Shown one piece after another: positions 52,491 to 62,786 of a stretch of 64,000 nucleotides of DNA. The first letter of the stretch is position 1, and the number at the start of each line of letters is the position of its first letter. A program made the translations under genes and the position numbers. The notes beneath the pieces are model-generated. The model did no database searches. It saw nothing but the letters and a program-made list of their open reading frames with translations, and was not told the DNA's origin. The stretch is from Saccharomycopsis crataegensis (taxonomy: Eukaryota; Ascomycota; Saccharomycetes; Ascoideales; Saccharomycopsidaceae): positions 496,001 to 560,000 of the forward strand of contig NW_027043837.1 of assembly GCF_037102585.1 (NCBI RefSeq). The letters are read 5' to 3'.

Positions 52491-55400
52491 ATTGTTTGGT
52501 TTGAGTTGTATCTGGTGTGATTATTATTTTGTTTGTTTTTTTGATTGAGTGATGAAGGAGGAGGAGGGTGGTTTTATGCTGAAACGAATATTTTTATTCA
52601 AAAGATTGCAATAAATATATATTATTATTTTTTTGTTGTTGTTTATTTCGAATTTGTTAAACGAATGACTATTCTTGAGTCTCACTGGTTTTGATATTGA
52701 ATGGTATGTTTGACTATCAAAGTAGAAGAGACCACTAGAAGAAGAAATAATGGTTGTCCTTTTTTTAAAAAAAAAATATTATAAATATAAATAATAATAA
52801 TAATAATGATAATGATGATGAAGAAACAAGGAGGGAGAATGTGCAATATATTTATAAAACAGAAAACTAAAAATAAAAAAGAAATGACAAACTAAAATTA
52901 TGCAAAGACAAGACTCACCCATAGAGTAGCACACTAAACTGATATTTCATTTTCATCTTTGCTTACCCTTCAAATAGAAACACCGACAGTGCCTCATGGG
53001 AGCCGAGATTGCAGCTTCTCGTTGGCTGTTTCCTTTCGTTGGGAGATCTTGGCTTTGCCGTTTAAGGTGATTTTTAGAAAGCACTAAAGCGCGGGGACAT
53101 CACCAAGGTGGTTCAACATTCCGGTTAAATTTGCCTTGGTTATTTGTACATTCCAAGGTTGTTCTTGGAACTGGCAATATTCAGTGATATACCACAGGGA
53201 ATTAATTACTTGAGATAAAAAAAGAAGAGAAGAAAAAAAAAAAGACTATACAAAATATACCACCACATATGAAGATATCTATGTGTTAAAATGACCTGTC
53301 ATAAGTATGTTGTACCCTATTCTTTCGGCTGTACTCATCTAGTAGCAGCGGGATCACCAATGTTAAGGCTTATTACCATTGGAAGCACATGCGTCACGCA
53401 GGGCTGAGGATGCATATTATTGCATGATCAGTACCAATCTCAGGGTGCAATTGGGTGGGTGGGTGGTAACTAACAACTTGCTTTTTATAGCTGGTTGTTT
53501 TTCAAGGGGGATTTCAACAATATTTGACGGTGATAGGGTTTGGAAAGATCGATAATTTTGTACAGCGGAAAATACATATTTTCATGATCATAAAAAGTAG
53601 GGGGAAATTTATTTAAAACACTATGAGGAGTCCCACGGCTATGGCTGGCTAACATGACGTAAAAAAGGTAAAAAAAATCAAATTGTAGTTCTCAGGATGA
53701 TCTGGTGGTTATTGTAGCATCGGTTTGTTGTGTTACATTAGGATAGTTACTGGTAGTATTGTTGAAGATATTTATTACAAGATACATAGTTTGTTTGGTT
53801 TCTGTGTTGTGTTGTAATTATTTTTTTTTTTTTTTTTTCATTTTTCTCACCTGGTTAGTTCCATATATGGGATGTAATTCTGTGTGAGAAGTGCTAAGGA
53901 TCATCAGATTCTTTAATAGTTAGTTTTTTACTATCCATTGAATAAATATATATATCCTCATGGCTGTAAATTAAGAGACCTTAGAAACTTTCTTTTCAAT
54001 TGTTGACTTTGGCTCTCCAAACTTGAAAATAAAAGTGAAAATTGATTCAATAGAAAATTCCTTTTTCTTTATGCTTCCCACTCAGTGGCTACAAACTTTG
54101 GAACAGTCAAGATACTTCCACTTTTAATAAAAAAAAATTGCTCATAGATTTTACAGCAACCCAAAGTGCAATGGAAAATGTGTGTTGTATGATGATTAAA
54201 TTCACACCAATGATATTTATAGAAACCTAGATAGTAAATAGGAAAATTGGGCGTGGATATTGTTGTCTGATGATTGTTACATGTACACAACAGGCAGTAT
54301 TATATATATTGAAGAAACTTAAAGCCTCTACTAATTTTCCTCTCAATTAACCTTTTACATAGGTCTCTAAGAGCTTGTTTTTTTTTTGTAATTCCTAATG
54401 CACTTGCACTTCCTATTTATTGGTTTATTTATTTATTGGTTTATATATAAAAAAAAAAAAAAAAAAGAGAAAGAGGAAGCTCCTTTATCTTTGAAGGCTC
54501 AACGATCCTCATAAAATAAGAACAATGATACAAAAAAATCCCCCAGAACTCGAAGCAAGTACCATCCACTCTATTGATCAATCAAATCAGCCTTTGAAAA
54601 TTTTGCATTACATTTTGGATAATAACTACATTGAAACTGGTTCTCGAATAATGAAATATATATTTATATATATATATGCTAATTTTGAATGTATATTGTA
54701 AGGCCAAAAGTAAGTCTCCCAAGAGACCTAGTCATTCAAACAGATGTATTATAATAATCGTAAGAGATATGTCTTGTTGATAAAAATGTGTTGAGAATTT
54801 TCGGCTAAAATATATTTCAAATTGAAGCGCCACTTCAATTATTAATAGTTTAACGAAGGAAACTACAAGAGCAGGATCTGAAGCTCAATTCAAAAATACA
54901 TTTTATATATTACAATATCCATATCCATATATGAAATGGTGTTCCACAAAATCTCAACACCCAACCTTACCACCTGGAACTCCCTTCCATAAATGAGCAC
55001 AGACAGGGTAACGTGTGAAAAAAAAACCGGGGTATTTAAAGAGAAGATTTTTCAGCAATTCAATTATTAACTCTTATGATATTTTTTTCTTTTTCTTTAA
55101 CATCAAATCGCCAAATGGCCCTAGCTAATTATTATGGAAGGCACAGAATATCCATATTTTTGTGATTTTTTTTTTCCTGCTAGGGCTGGAGCGTAGAGTA
55201 ACCTTTTGGAGCACGTTACTGGGCGCCTGATATTGATATCACGTATAGTTGATATATTGGGAATCAGTTGTCGCTAAATCTTATTATTTTACTTTTTTTT
55301 TTTTTTTTTTTTTGTAATTGTAAGTTCTATTCAATCAACACTGGTTGGGCAGGGCAGGGTGGGGTTTCCCATACTAATGTTGTGTATTATTGCTTCGGCA

Positions 55401-56349
55401 CACCTGAATCACCATCTTTCAATTTCCATCCATTGATTAATTGAGTTTAGAGATTGATTTAAATCAATTGAGAGATCACAGCTAACTAATGTAATATAAT
55501 GCCTTGCGAATTTCAAATTCGGCATTTTTTTCACACCAGCATGATCAATTTTCTTGGTCAATTATATCGAAGCTCCATTGGGGCCGTCCTACAGCTTGCA
55601 GAGTGCAATTTATTTGTATTCCAACTTGGAAGACAACCATTAACATGTAAAGTCCTACAGAAGAATTGGAATGTAGTAGAATTCTTAGTCCATTTATGAC
55701 AAACCGCATTGGTAATCTGAAAACTTTTTTGGGGAAATTGGAAGCCAGTCTGTCATATTTGACAATCAAGTTTGAAGTCTTTTGGAAGGATAACACCACC
55801 AGGAGTGATATTCAACGACCAAACCATGAGTTTTGGGAAAGAAGTGCCACTTAGCGAAAACTGATAATGAAATCATGATTGGAGAGCTGCACTATTCGAT
55901 CCATATTTTTCAATATAGTGAGAGTAATGTGGACCAATTTGGTAATGATTATTAGTAATAATAATTTATTACACAAATAGCTACAATATTTGTAATACTT
56001 GTTTTAAAAATTCCCAATCTTTAGCTCATATACACTTGAAAAAAAAAGGTCCCCACATCCATAATTTGAGATTCTTTGTTTCTTCTTCTTCTTCTTCTTC
56101 TTCTTCTTCTTCCTGTTCATATTTTTGAATAAATAAAAATATGTATACTAATAATACATGATAAATAAACAGTAGCAACAACATATCTGACTCCCGAATT
56201 CTGAGCCTTATCTGGAATGTATTCTCTAATAGAATTATAAACTTCATTGTACAAATCACCTTCTTGTTTCTCATTCTAAAACTTCTTCAACACATTTCCT
56301 TGTACTAACTTAGTCAACCTGTTCATTTTTTTTTTTTTGTGTAGATATT
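52491..56349. other. 3.9-kb gene-free region upstream of CRH1
   Basis: This is the longest non-coding stretch in the window, between the CRH1 start and the CBK1 stop. It contains T18 at 53821-53838, A17 near 54450-54466, T21 at 55293-55313 and (TTC)n near 56084-56112. The frames of 60-85 codons in it have no recognisable relatives. I see no tRNA or known snRNA. It may hold a long regulatory region or a non-coding RNA. Confidence 0.6.
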
Positions 56350-58170
56350 TCAAAACTTCTTTGTCAAATAGTCAAATCTAGAATACGTGTACCCGATAAA
56401 TGGCAAATCATTTCGAACATTACCTGAGCTACCGGCGGTATCGGTCCCACCTTGTCTATCCCTTTGTTGCAACAACACTGGATTATCAGGAACCCCTTCC
56501 AAATCATCGGTCGGGAAGAATCTCGTGTCGGTAATACTCGTCAATTTAGGAATGAACGGCGCCCGTACCTGTCTAATGGTGGACCAATCGACCCCTCGGA
56601 AAAACGGATGGGCTTTAATTTCTGCAGCACCTCCTCTACCTAATCGATACTCTGCTTTGGTCAATAAACTTCTTATCAAATCCTCACTTTCCGGGGATAA
56701 GTGGACTTCTTCAGGGATCACCAAGGTCTCTTGCCAATTCAAAATCTTCCGGTAAGTTTCTTGAGGAGTATCCGAAGCAAACGGTGGCCAGCCAATGAGA
56801 CATTCATACATGATGGCCCCAAGCGACCACCAATCACATTCTTGGCCGTATCCTTGATGGATGAAAATTTCCGGGGAAATGTAGTCGGGGGTCCCGACGG
56901 TGGAATACGCCATCAATCTTCGGTTTTTCCTCCAAGTTTGAATCTTGTCTCGATTATTGATGGTCAAGTGAATGGCTTGTTGTTGATTATCATTGACAAG
57001 CGACACGGTTCGGTTGTGGCTTGGTTTGGAAACCGGTTCTTTCCCCAATAATTTCCGGTAGTAGTTAGAATCGTGCATCTTATGGAACCCCGTGGCCAAC
57101 CCAAAGTCACTGAGCTTGATATGCCCGTCAATATCGATCAAAATATTATCTGGTTTGATATCTCTATGGATGAACCCCAATTTGTGGATCGCTTCGATGG
57201 CCAACACACATTCGGCGATATAAAATCGGGTGATATCTTCGGTGAACACTTGCCATTTAATCAACATCGTCATCATGTCACCACCAGGTAAAAACTCCAT
57301 GATCAAATACAAGAAGTCGGAATCTTGGAAAGAATAAAACAACGACACCACCCATTCGGAATCACTACCGGCCAAGATGTCTCGTTCAGCTCTGACATGC
57401 GCCAATTGGTCTCTTTTGGACATTTCCGATTTGATCAAAGTTTTCATGGCAAACACTTTGCCAGTATCGACTTTTTGCACTAATCGAACCTCACCAAACG
57501 CCCCTTTACCAATGACCTTGATGGTTTTGAAATCCTGTAACGAAAGCCTGGTTCTTCTTAACCTGATGAATTGCGATTCTTTGAGCTTCAACAAGTTCTT
57601 GGCCCGATTTTTCCTTTCGTCACTGCCTTCTCGTTCAAGATCATTTTCCAATTGCAATCTTCGTTTATTTCTGTCGATGGCATGGTTGACTGATTGATGA
57701 TAATAGTTTTCGATTTTCAAAGAGGTTGCCGAGGCCTTTTCTTGAGTGGCTTTGGGAAACAAATCCGGTCTTCTAGTGAACGATACCACTTTCTCTTGGG
57801 CAATCGGTACCGGGAAATTTGGGCTTTTTGGGCTAGTGATTGCGGAATTGATAGATCCGGGATGGTAATCGTTAGGTTGGTTGGCATTTATTTGGTTCGT
57901 GGGTATTATTCGATTGGTATTTATTTGGTTAATGGTCGATGTTGGACTAGTGGTGCCGGGGCTCTTTGAATAAAACTTGTTCATGTTGAAATACGACACC
58001 CGTTTTGGTTGTTGGTTGATGACTGAATCATTATTATATCTAGATTGTTGATAATAATTTTGTTGTTGATTAGATGAAACAGAGTTTGGGGAAGTTGGAG
58101 ATTGCTGTTGAGACAGAGACTGTTGTGGAATGTACATCATCCGTTGTTGTTGTTGTTGTTGTAGTTGTAG

Positions 58171-58201
<31 letters not shown>

Positions 58202-58254
58202 TGTTGTTGTTGTTGTTTGTAATACTGGCTACTGCCAAAAGGATTAAACTGCAT
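56350..58254 (-). CDS. CBK1: CBK1, NDR/LATS-family kinase of the RAM network (634 aa)
   Basis: Cbk1 is an AGC-type NDR kinase that works with Mob2 to control daughter-specific transcription (Ace2), polarised growth and cell-wall remodelling (Ssd1). The N-terminus has polyglutamine runs at about residues 14-37 and an Asn/Pro-rich region. The basic Mob-binding helices precede the kinase domain, which starts near residue 241 with GKGAFGEV. The VAIK-type lysine is in [12 protein letters not shown] is near 363, DFGLA near 381, and the NDR-specific insert and activation loop lead to TVGTPDY near 451. The hydrophobic motif FIGYTYSRF lies near 618-626 with its phospho-acceptor Thr. Length is below S. 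cerevisiae Cbk1 (756) because of a shorter N-terminus. Confidence 0.95.
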
Positions 58255-58705
58255 CTTTATAAAAACACTCTTTCCACTCAGAATACAATAACTCTAGATT
58301 GATGCTCTATATTTAGATTTGCTGTCCACCGTTTTCTTTTTTCTCTTTCCTATCTCTTTCACTAAACTAGGATCGAAGTAGAATATATATATGAACACAC
58401 TAATATCAGAACAAATCCCACTATTTTGAATATAATTCCGAGGCAACCGATCTGCAAATTCACCAGACACCGCTGGTTTCTTTATATATATAATATGTAT
58501 GCGATTATTTCACGGCACTTATAGATAGATTTCTAATAAGGAATGACAACCCACACCAAAGAGATGAAAATGAAGGACCAAACAGGACAACAATTATATT
58601 ATTGATACGAGTACCTGAAAATATAAGCGATGCCCACAATAATCAGCAACTATTAGTAAAGAGCGTGGTAGATTGTTAAATCAATATTGGGGGAGAAAGA
58701 CATCA

Positions 58706-58752
<47 letters not shown>

Positions 58753-59073
58753 CTTTTTCCCGTTGGCTCCTCTCAATTTACCATTTCTTCTTCTTTGTAA
58801 TTTTTGGGGCCCTTCGTTTCGCACCCACCCACCCGTGTAGTAAAGAGAATGAAATTGCTGATCCAACGATCGATCGATCGATATCAACATCTTTTATCTA
58901 CAATATATAAACAAACTACTACAAATATCAGATAGTTAAATTTAAAGAGAAAATACATTAGTCATATAAGGCAAAATACACACAGTCGTATCACGTTTGT
59001 AACAATGAAATCACCATATACTTGAGAACCAAATGATAGCAGAATTTTTTGATATGAGCAGTCAGCAACACAT
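58255..59073. other. CBK1 promoter region and RPL42 3' flank
   Basis: An 820-bp spacer containing the T45 tract listed separately and a (GATC)n run near 58867-58882. No gene is seen. Confidence 0.55.
58708..58752. repeat. T45 homopolymer, poly(dA:dT)
   Basis: An uninterrupted run of 45 T (A on the strand of CBK1) lies about 450 bp before the CBK1 start. Such tracts exclude nucleosomes. The exact length is prone to sequencing error. Confidence 0.9.
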
Positions 59074-60056
59074 TTAGAATTGCAAAGCGGCACCCTTTTG
59101 TTTCTTGTCACCACCCAATTCAAAGTGCTTACATCTCTTCAATGGCAATTGAGCCTTGTACTTGCACTTAACACATTCCAAACGCAAGACAACCTTCTTG
59201 GTAGTCTTAGCCTTCTTGTGGAAAATTTGCTTGGTTTGACCACCATAACCGGATTGTTTACGGTCATAACGTCTCTTACCTTGGGCAAACAAGGAAGCCT
59301 TACCAGCCTTGTATTGGGTAACCTTGTGTTGAGTGTGCTTTCTGCACTCTTTACCTTTACAATAGGTCTTTCTGGTCTTTGGAACGTTAACTAGATGATT
59401 AAAAGGTTAGTAAGTTGTGAGAATTTTTTTTTTATAATTATAATAATAATTATAATAATAATAATTGATTGGTCATATCTCATAGATATCTTGTCTTTCT
59501 ATATTAGATATTAGATATTTGAGGGGGTTTTTGTTGATTATTCACTCTTATGACTTAGTCCAACTATGGTTTTTGAATAAATATTCATATCAATGCTTTT
59601 TTGTTTTGTTTTCTGAAATGGAAAATTAATTTTCAAATATATTGTAAATGACCATTTGGTATAAATCATTTTGTTCACTGATGGAAAACGAAAAAAAAAC
59701 TTCCTGGTGCAACCACATTCATTAAGATGTAGTGTAACCAAATTATTGAATATTTATATTGTCGTTGATATGATTATTACTCAGTAATGGTATTTAGTTG
59801 GTAATCTTTAATATTATATTGTGGTGATTCCAATTAATATCTAGTCATCTTTATTATATCTCTGATCATCAATTATTCTTTGATCCTCTTTTTGGAAACA
59901 GTATTTTTTTGTATAAAACCACCACTTCACAATTCCCTTCGCCTTCACCCCTCAATATAGATATACACACATAGACAAAGACAAGCGTTGAGAGATATCG
60001 ATATCCCACATTATTATATCTAGACCATATTATTGAACACTTCTCGACATACCCAT
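59074..60056 (-). CDS. RPL42: RPL42 (eL42), large-subunit ribosomal protein with a 662-nt intron (106 aa)
   Basis: eL42 is a zinc-ribbon protein near the E site of the 60S subunit. Exon 2 (59074-59390) encodes everything from [19 protein letters not shown] to the GAALQF terminus, with the four zinc-ribbon cysteines (YCKGKEC and ECVKC). Exon 1 is only ATGG at 60053-60056. It is followed by GTATGT (60047-60052), and the intron (59391-60052) ends with TTACTAAC and CTAG. The join gives 106 residues, the exact family length, and the early intron position matches S. cerevisiae RPL42. No snoRNA was recognised in the intron. The upstream region has Cbf1-type and Tbf1-like sites. Confidence 0.95.
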
Positions 60057-60189
60057 TTTTCACTGTTTCTATATGTTATTACCTATTCAACAGTCGGTGC
60101 CAACGAGGGATGATATTTTTTTTTCGTGCAATATTTTGTTGGAAATTCCTGAGGGGGGTTCCCTGCCCGCTCCCCACCCACTGGGATGG

Positions 60190-60195
60190 CACGTG
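60190..60195. promoter_or_regulatory. CACGTG(AT) site upstream of RPL42, distal copy
   Basis: A Cbf1-type CACGTGAT sequence about 135 bp before the RPL42 ATG counted on the minus strand. Binding is inferred from sequence. Confidence 0.5.
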
Positions 60196-60265
60196 ATGGC
60201 AATCCAGCGTCACTCGGTCACCTGGCAGGCACTCCCAGGGCGCAGGTATTTTCTTGCCTTAACAG

Positions 60266-60290
60266 CACGTGATGATAAATACAAGCCCTA
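60266..60290. promoter_or_regulatory. CACGTGAT plus GCCCTA composite upstream of RPL42
   Basis: A second CACGTGAT (60266-60273) is followed 11 bp later by GCCCTA (60285-60290), which resembles a Tbf1 core. Paired Cbf1 and Tbf1 sites are known at ribosomal-protein promoters in Candida albicans; use here is inference. Confidence 0.5.
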
Positions 60291-60460
60291 GCGTGGGAAA
60301 AAAATGACCAGCAGCACAAGTCATCATCGTATAGTAGTACAGTTAGTATAAACTAAACTTTCAACAACAACAAGATTACAGATAGTAGTAGTAGTAGCAC
60401 CAATATTTGATATTATATTAACTATAGTATAACGCTAGATAGATAGAGTCGATCCTCTTA

Positions 60461-60492
60461 TTTTGTTTTTGTTTTTGTTTTTGTTTTTGTTG
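60461..60492 (+). repeat. (TTTTTG)n hexanucleotide repeat
   Basis: About five copies of a T5G unit lie just downstream of the PMP3 stop, followed by an eight-base T run. Confidence 0.75.
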
Positions 60493-60515
60493 TTTTTTTT
60501 GGACGATCGCCGGTT

Positions 60516-60896
60516 CTAGTATCGCAAAATCTATTCACACAGGTTAGTTAGTAATTGATCAACATATCAAAAGATTCAAGTAGTAGCAGGGACCAGAAAA
60601 CAAACAATACTTACAATGTAAAGAGCATGGATGATACCTGGAATATAACCAAGGAAGGTAAGAAGAATGTTGATGAAGAAATCCGCGCCAATACCTCTTT
60701 CAAGGAACACACCAAGTGGAGGCTAAATTACCAAATAGGCGGATTATGTTAGTAAAAAACAACAACAACAAAAGAAAAAAAAAAATGAACAAATGAACAT
60801 TTTTAATAAGGTCAAATCTAAAAAGATCTTTCAGCAAAAACTCACCAAGAAGATTGCCGCAATGATTTTGAAGATATCGGAACAGGTAAGGGCCAT
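60516..60896 (-). CDS. PMP3: PMP3, plasma-membrane proteolipid with two introns (57 aa)
   Basis: Pmp3 (Rci2/UPF0057 family) is a tiny two-helix plasma-membrane protein that influences membrane potential and salt tolerance. Exon 1 (60846-60896) encodes 17 residues with the first helix. Intron 1 (60723-60845) starts GTGAGT and has TACTAAC and TTTAG. Exon 2 (60615-60722) encodes PPLGVFLERGIGADFF and the second helix. Intron 2 (60531-60614) starts GTAAGT and has TACTAAC and AATAG. Exon 3 (60516-60530) is only ILRY plus the stop. All junctions are phase 0 and the product has 57 residues, as in the family. No single frame in the DNA shows this protein. Confidence 0.95.
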
Positions 60897-61922
60897 TGTT
60901 ATTGAAGGTTGTTATTATTATTTCTGAGAGTAGAAGTAAGATAGAAATAGTAGAAGTAAGATAGAAATAGTAGAAGTAGTAGATAGATACTCTGAGATTC
61001 CTAGGAATACCCAATCTAGAACTCCTGAAGATATTGGTTCACTTATATACAAAATATATAAATGGTTGTTTGTACTAGGTTTGCTGTGCGATTGTGTCAC
61101 TGCTAGAACCTTGCAGCAAGCCACCCCGTCTTAACCGTGCCCACATGCATGATGATTGTAGCACGATTATGATCATATCCCCAAAAATACCGGAGGCTAT
61201 CTGTTTATATATATATATATTCAAAGCTTTGTATATATTTTGTGACTAGGAAACACCAAACAGGTAACATTTAGAAATTTGGACAGTGTAGTTTGATGGG
61301 ATGGGCATCACATAATACCGTCGCATCGCAGCAGGATAAAAATAATCTGGCATATTTTTGCTCTTTTTCCATCCTCTTCTCCAATTAGGGAAGATTGCTA
61401 TCGAACATGGATATCCACTCTTCTGTGACACTACCGTTGGGACTGACTGGATAATTTTTAACTTTGGCTTATTTATTAGTAGCAGGCTATGTGTGGTTGG
61501 TGTGGGTGACTGACGGGGGAGGAGGTACTGCTAATAAGATGAAAATAAATGAAAATAACAGCAGCGGTACGATCCGTTGGATGGATGGATGTCATTATTG
61601 TTGTTGTTGTTGTTGACACATTTCTATTCTGGCTGGTGGTCTGGCGTCCCGCCGGTCTGGCACCGCTGGGGTTGAAAGGATTACCCTGAGGAGGAGGGGT
61701 CGCCCTCCCAATGATCCCCGGGTAATCTGTTCTGATGATGATGATTTCTTCGTAACAGCATACATTATTATTATTATGGCGTTTATAAATAGTATTATTA
61801 TTTAGTTACCAACATATATATATATAAAACAAATACCCATGATATACATACCACATACATTGGAGTGATACATCTTTGCAAAAAAAAAAAAAATCAATTA
61901 CAATTCAGATAGAACAACAACA
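60897..61922. other. Divergent promoter region between PMP3 and ERV2
   Basis: A 1.0-kb shared upstream region. It contains (TA)n near 61209-61221 and 61816-61827, (TTG)n near 61598-61613 and a GC-rich block near 61630-61725. The short frames present are not convincing genes. Confidence 0.5.
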
Positions 61923-62786
61923 ATGATCCGATTAGCAAAACGGCCAATAATATTGACCCTCATTTTCTCGTTTGTCATCCTCTCGGTGTTCTACACTTCG
62001 AAATCAAATAACCAAATATCCATTGATGCTCCTCGCTTCAATAAGGAAACTACCATTGGAGTTTCATCTTCATCATCATCATCATCTCATTCTCTGACCA
62101 CATCCACCAATAACAATGATAATGAAGTTCAAAAGGAGCTGATCTCTACTAATGATAACAATAATGAAATCCCAAAAGAGCTGATGACTACTAAGAATAA
62201 TCACAATAATAATGATAATAATAATGATAGTAATATTGGAGAGGACACCGGATTGAAAGCCTTCATGCCAAAAATGGAAAATGCCACCTTGAAAGCCGAA
62301 CTTGGGAGATCGACTTGGAAATTACTCCACAACGTTCTTGCCAGATACCCTGACCATCCCACCGACACTGAAAAGGACTCGCTAAAGCAATTCTTCAATT
62401 ATTTTGTCCAAGTATACCCTTGTGGCGACTGTGCCCAGCATTTCCAAAAATTATTAGATAAATTTCCGCCACAAGTGAACAGCAAACAGACCGCGGCGCT
62501 ATGGGGGTGCCATATCCATAACAAAGTCAATGAGCGGTTGCAGAAACCAATTTACGACTGCACCGGTATTTTAAACGATTATGATTGTGGATGTGGGGGA
62601 GAAGGAGAAGGAGAAGGAGAAGATGATGCTGAACAAAATGAGTTCAAGAGTCTTTCTTCGTCATCGGGGAGTTCTCGTGATAAAGAGAAGTTCCAAGTAG
62701 GGATCATTGATTCTAATAAAGAAACCATCGAGCATTTGGAAAGTATAAAGATCGAATCTTCAGAAGAGTACCAAAGAGGTGGTTGA
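61923..62786 (+). CDS. ERV2: ERV2, ER flavin-dependent sulfhydryl oxidase (287 aa)
   Basis: Erv2 forms disulfides in the ER lumen using FAD and oxygen and passes them to Pdi1. An N-terminal signal-anchor (about residues 9-26) places the rest in the lumen. The ERV/ALR domain starts near 118 (LGRSTWKLLH, FAD site), with the active-site CGDC at C167 and C170, the CX16C structural pair at C196 and C213 including HNKVNERL, and the CGC shuttle pair at C222 and C224, which is diagnostic of Erv2 rather than Erv1. A Ser/Asn-rich linker (about 50-100) and an acidic, Ser-rich C-terminal extension (about 228-287) make it longer than S. cerevisiae Erv2 (196 aa). Confidence 0.94.
   Translation: MIRLAKRPIILTLIFSFVILSVFYTSKSNNQISIDAPRFNKETTIGVSSSSSSSSHSLTTSTNNNDNEVQKELISTNDNNNEIPKELMTTKNNHNNNDNNNDSNIGEDTGLKAFMPKMENATLKAELGRSTWKLLHNVLARYPDHPTDTEKDSLKQFFNYFVQVYPCGDCAQHFQKLLDKFPPQVNSKQTAALWGCHIHNKVNERLQKPIYDCTGILNDYDCGCGGEGEGEGEDDAEQNEFKSLSSSSGSSRDKEKFQVGIIDSNKETIEHLESIKIESSEEYQRGG

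Larger units (their letters stand above)
60057..60515. other. RPL42 promoter region and PMP3 3' flank
   Basis: A 460-bp spacer. The RPL42-proximal half is GC-richer and carries CACGTG and GCCCTA elements. The PMP3-proximal half has (TTTTTG)n at about 60461-60492. Confidence 0.6.
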
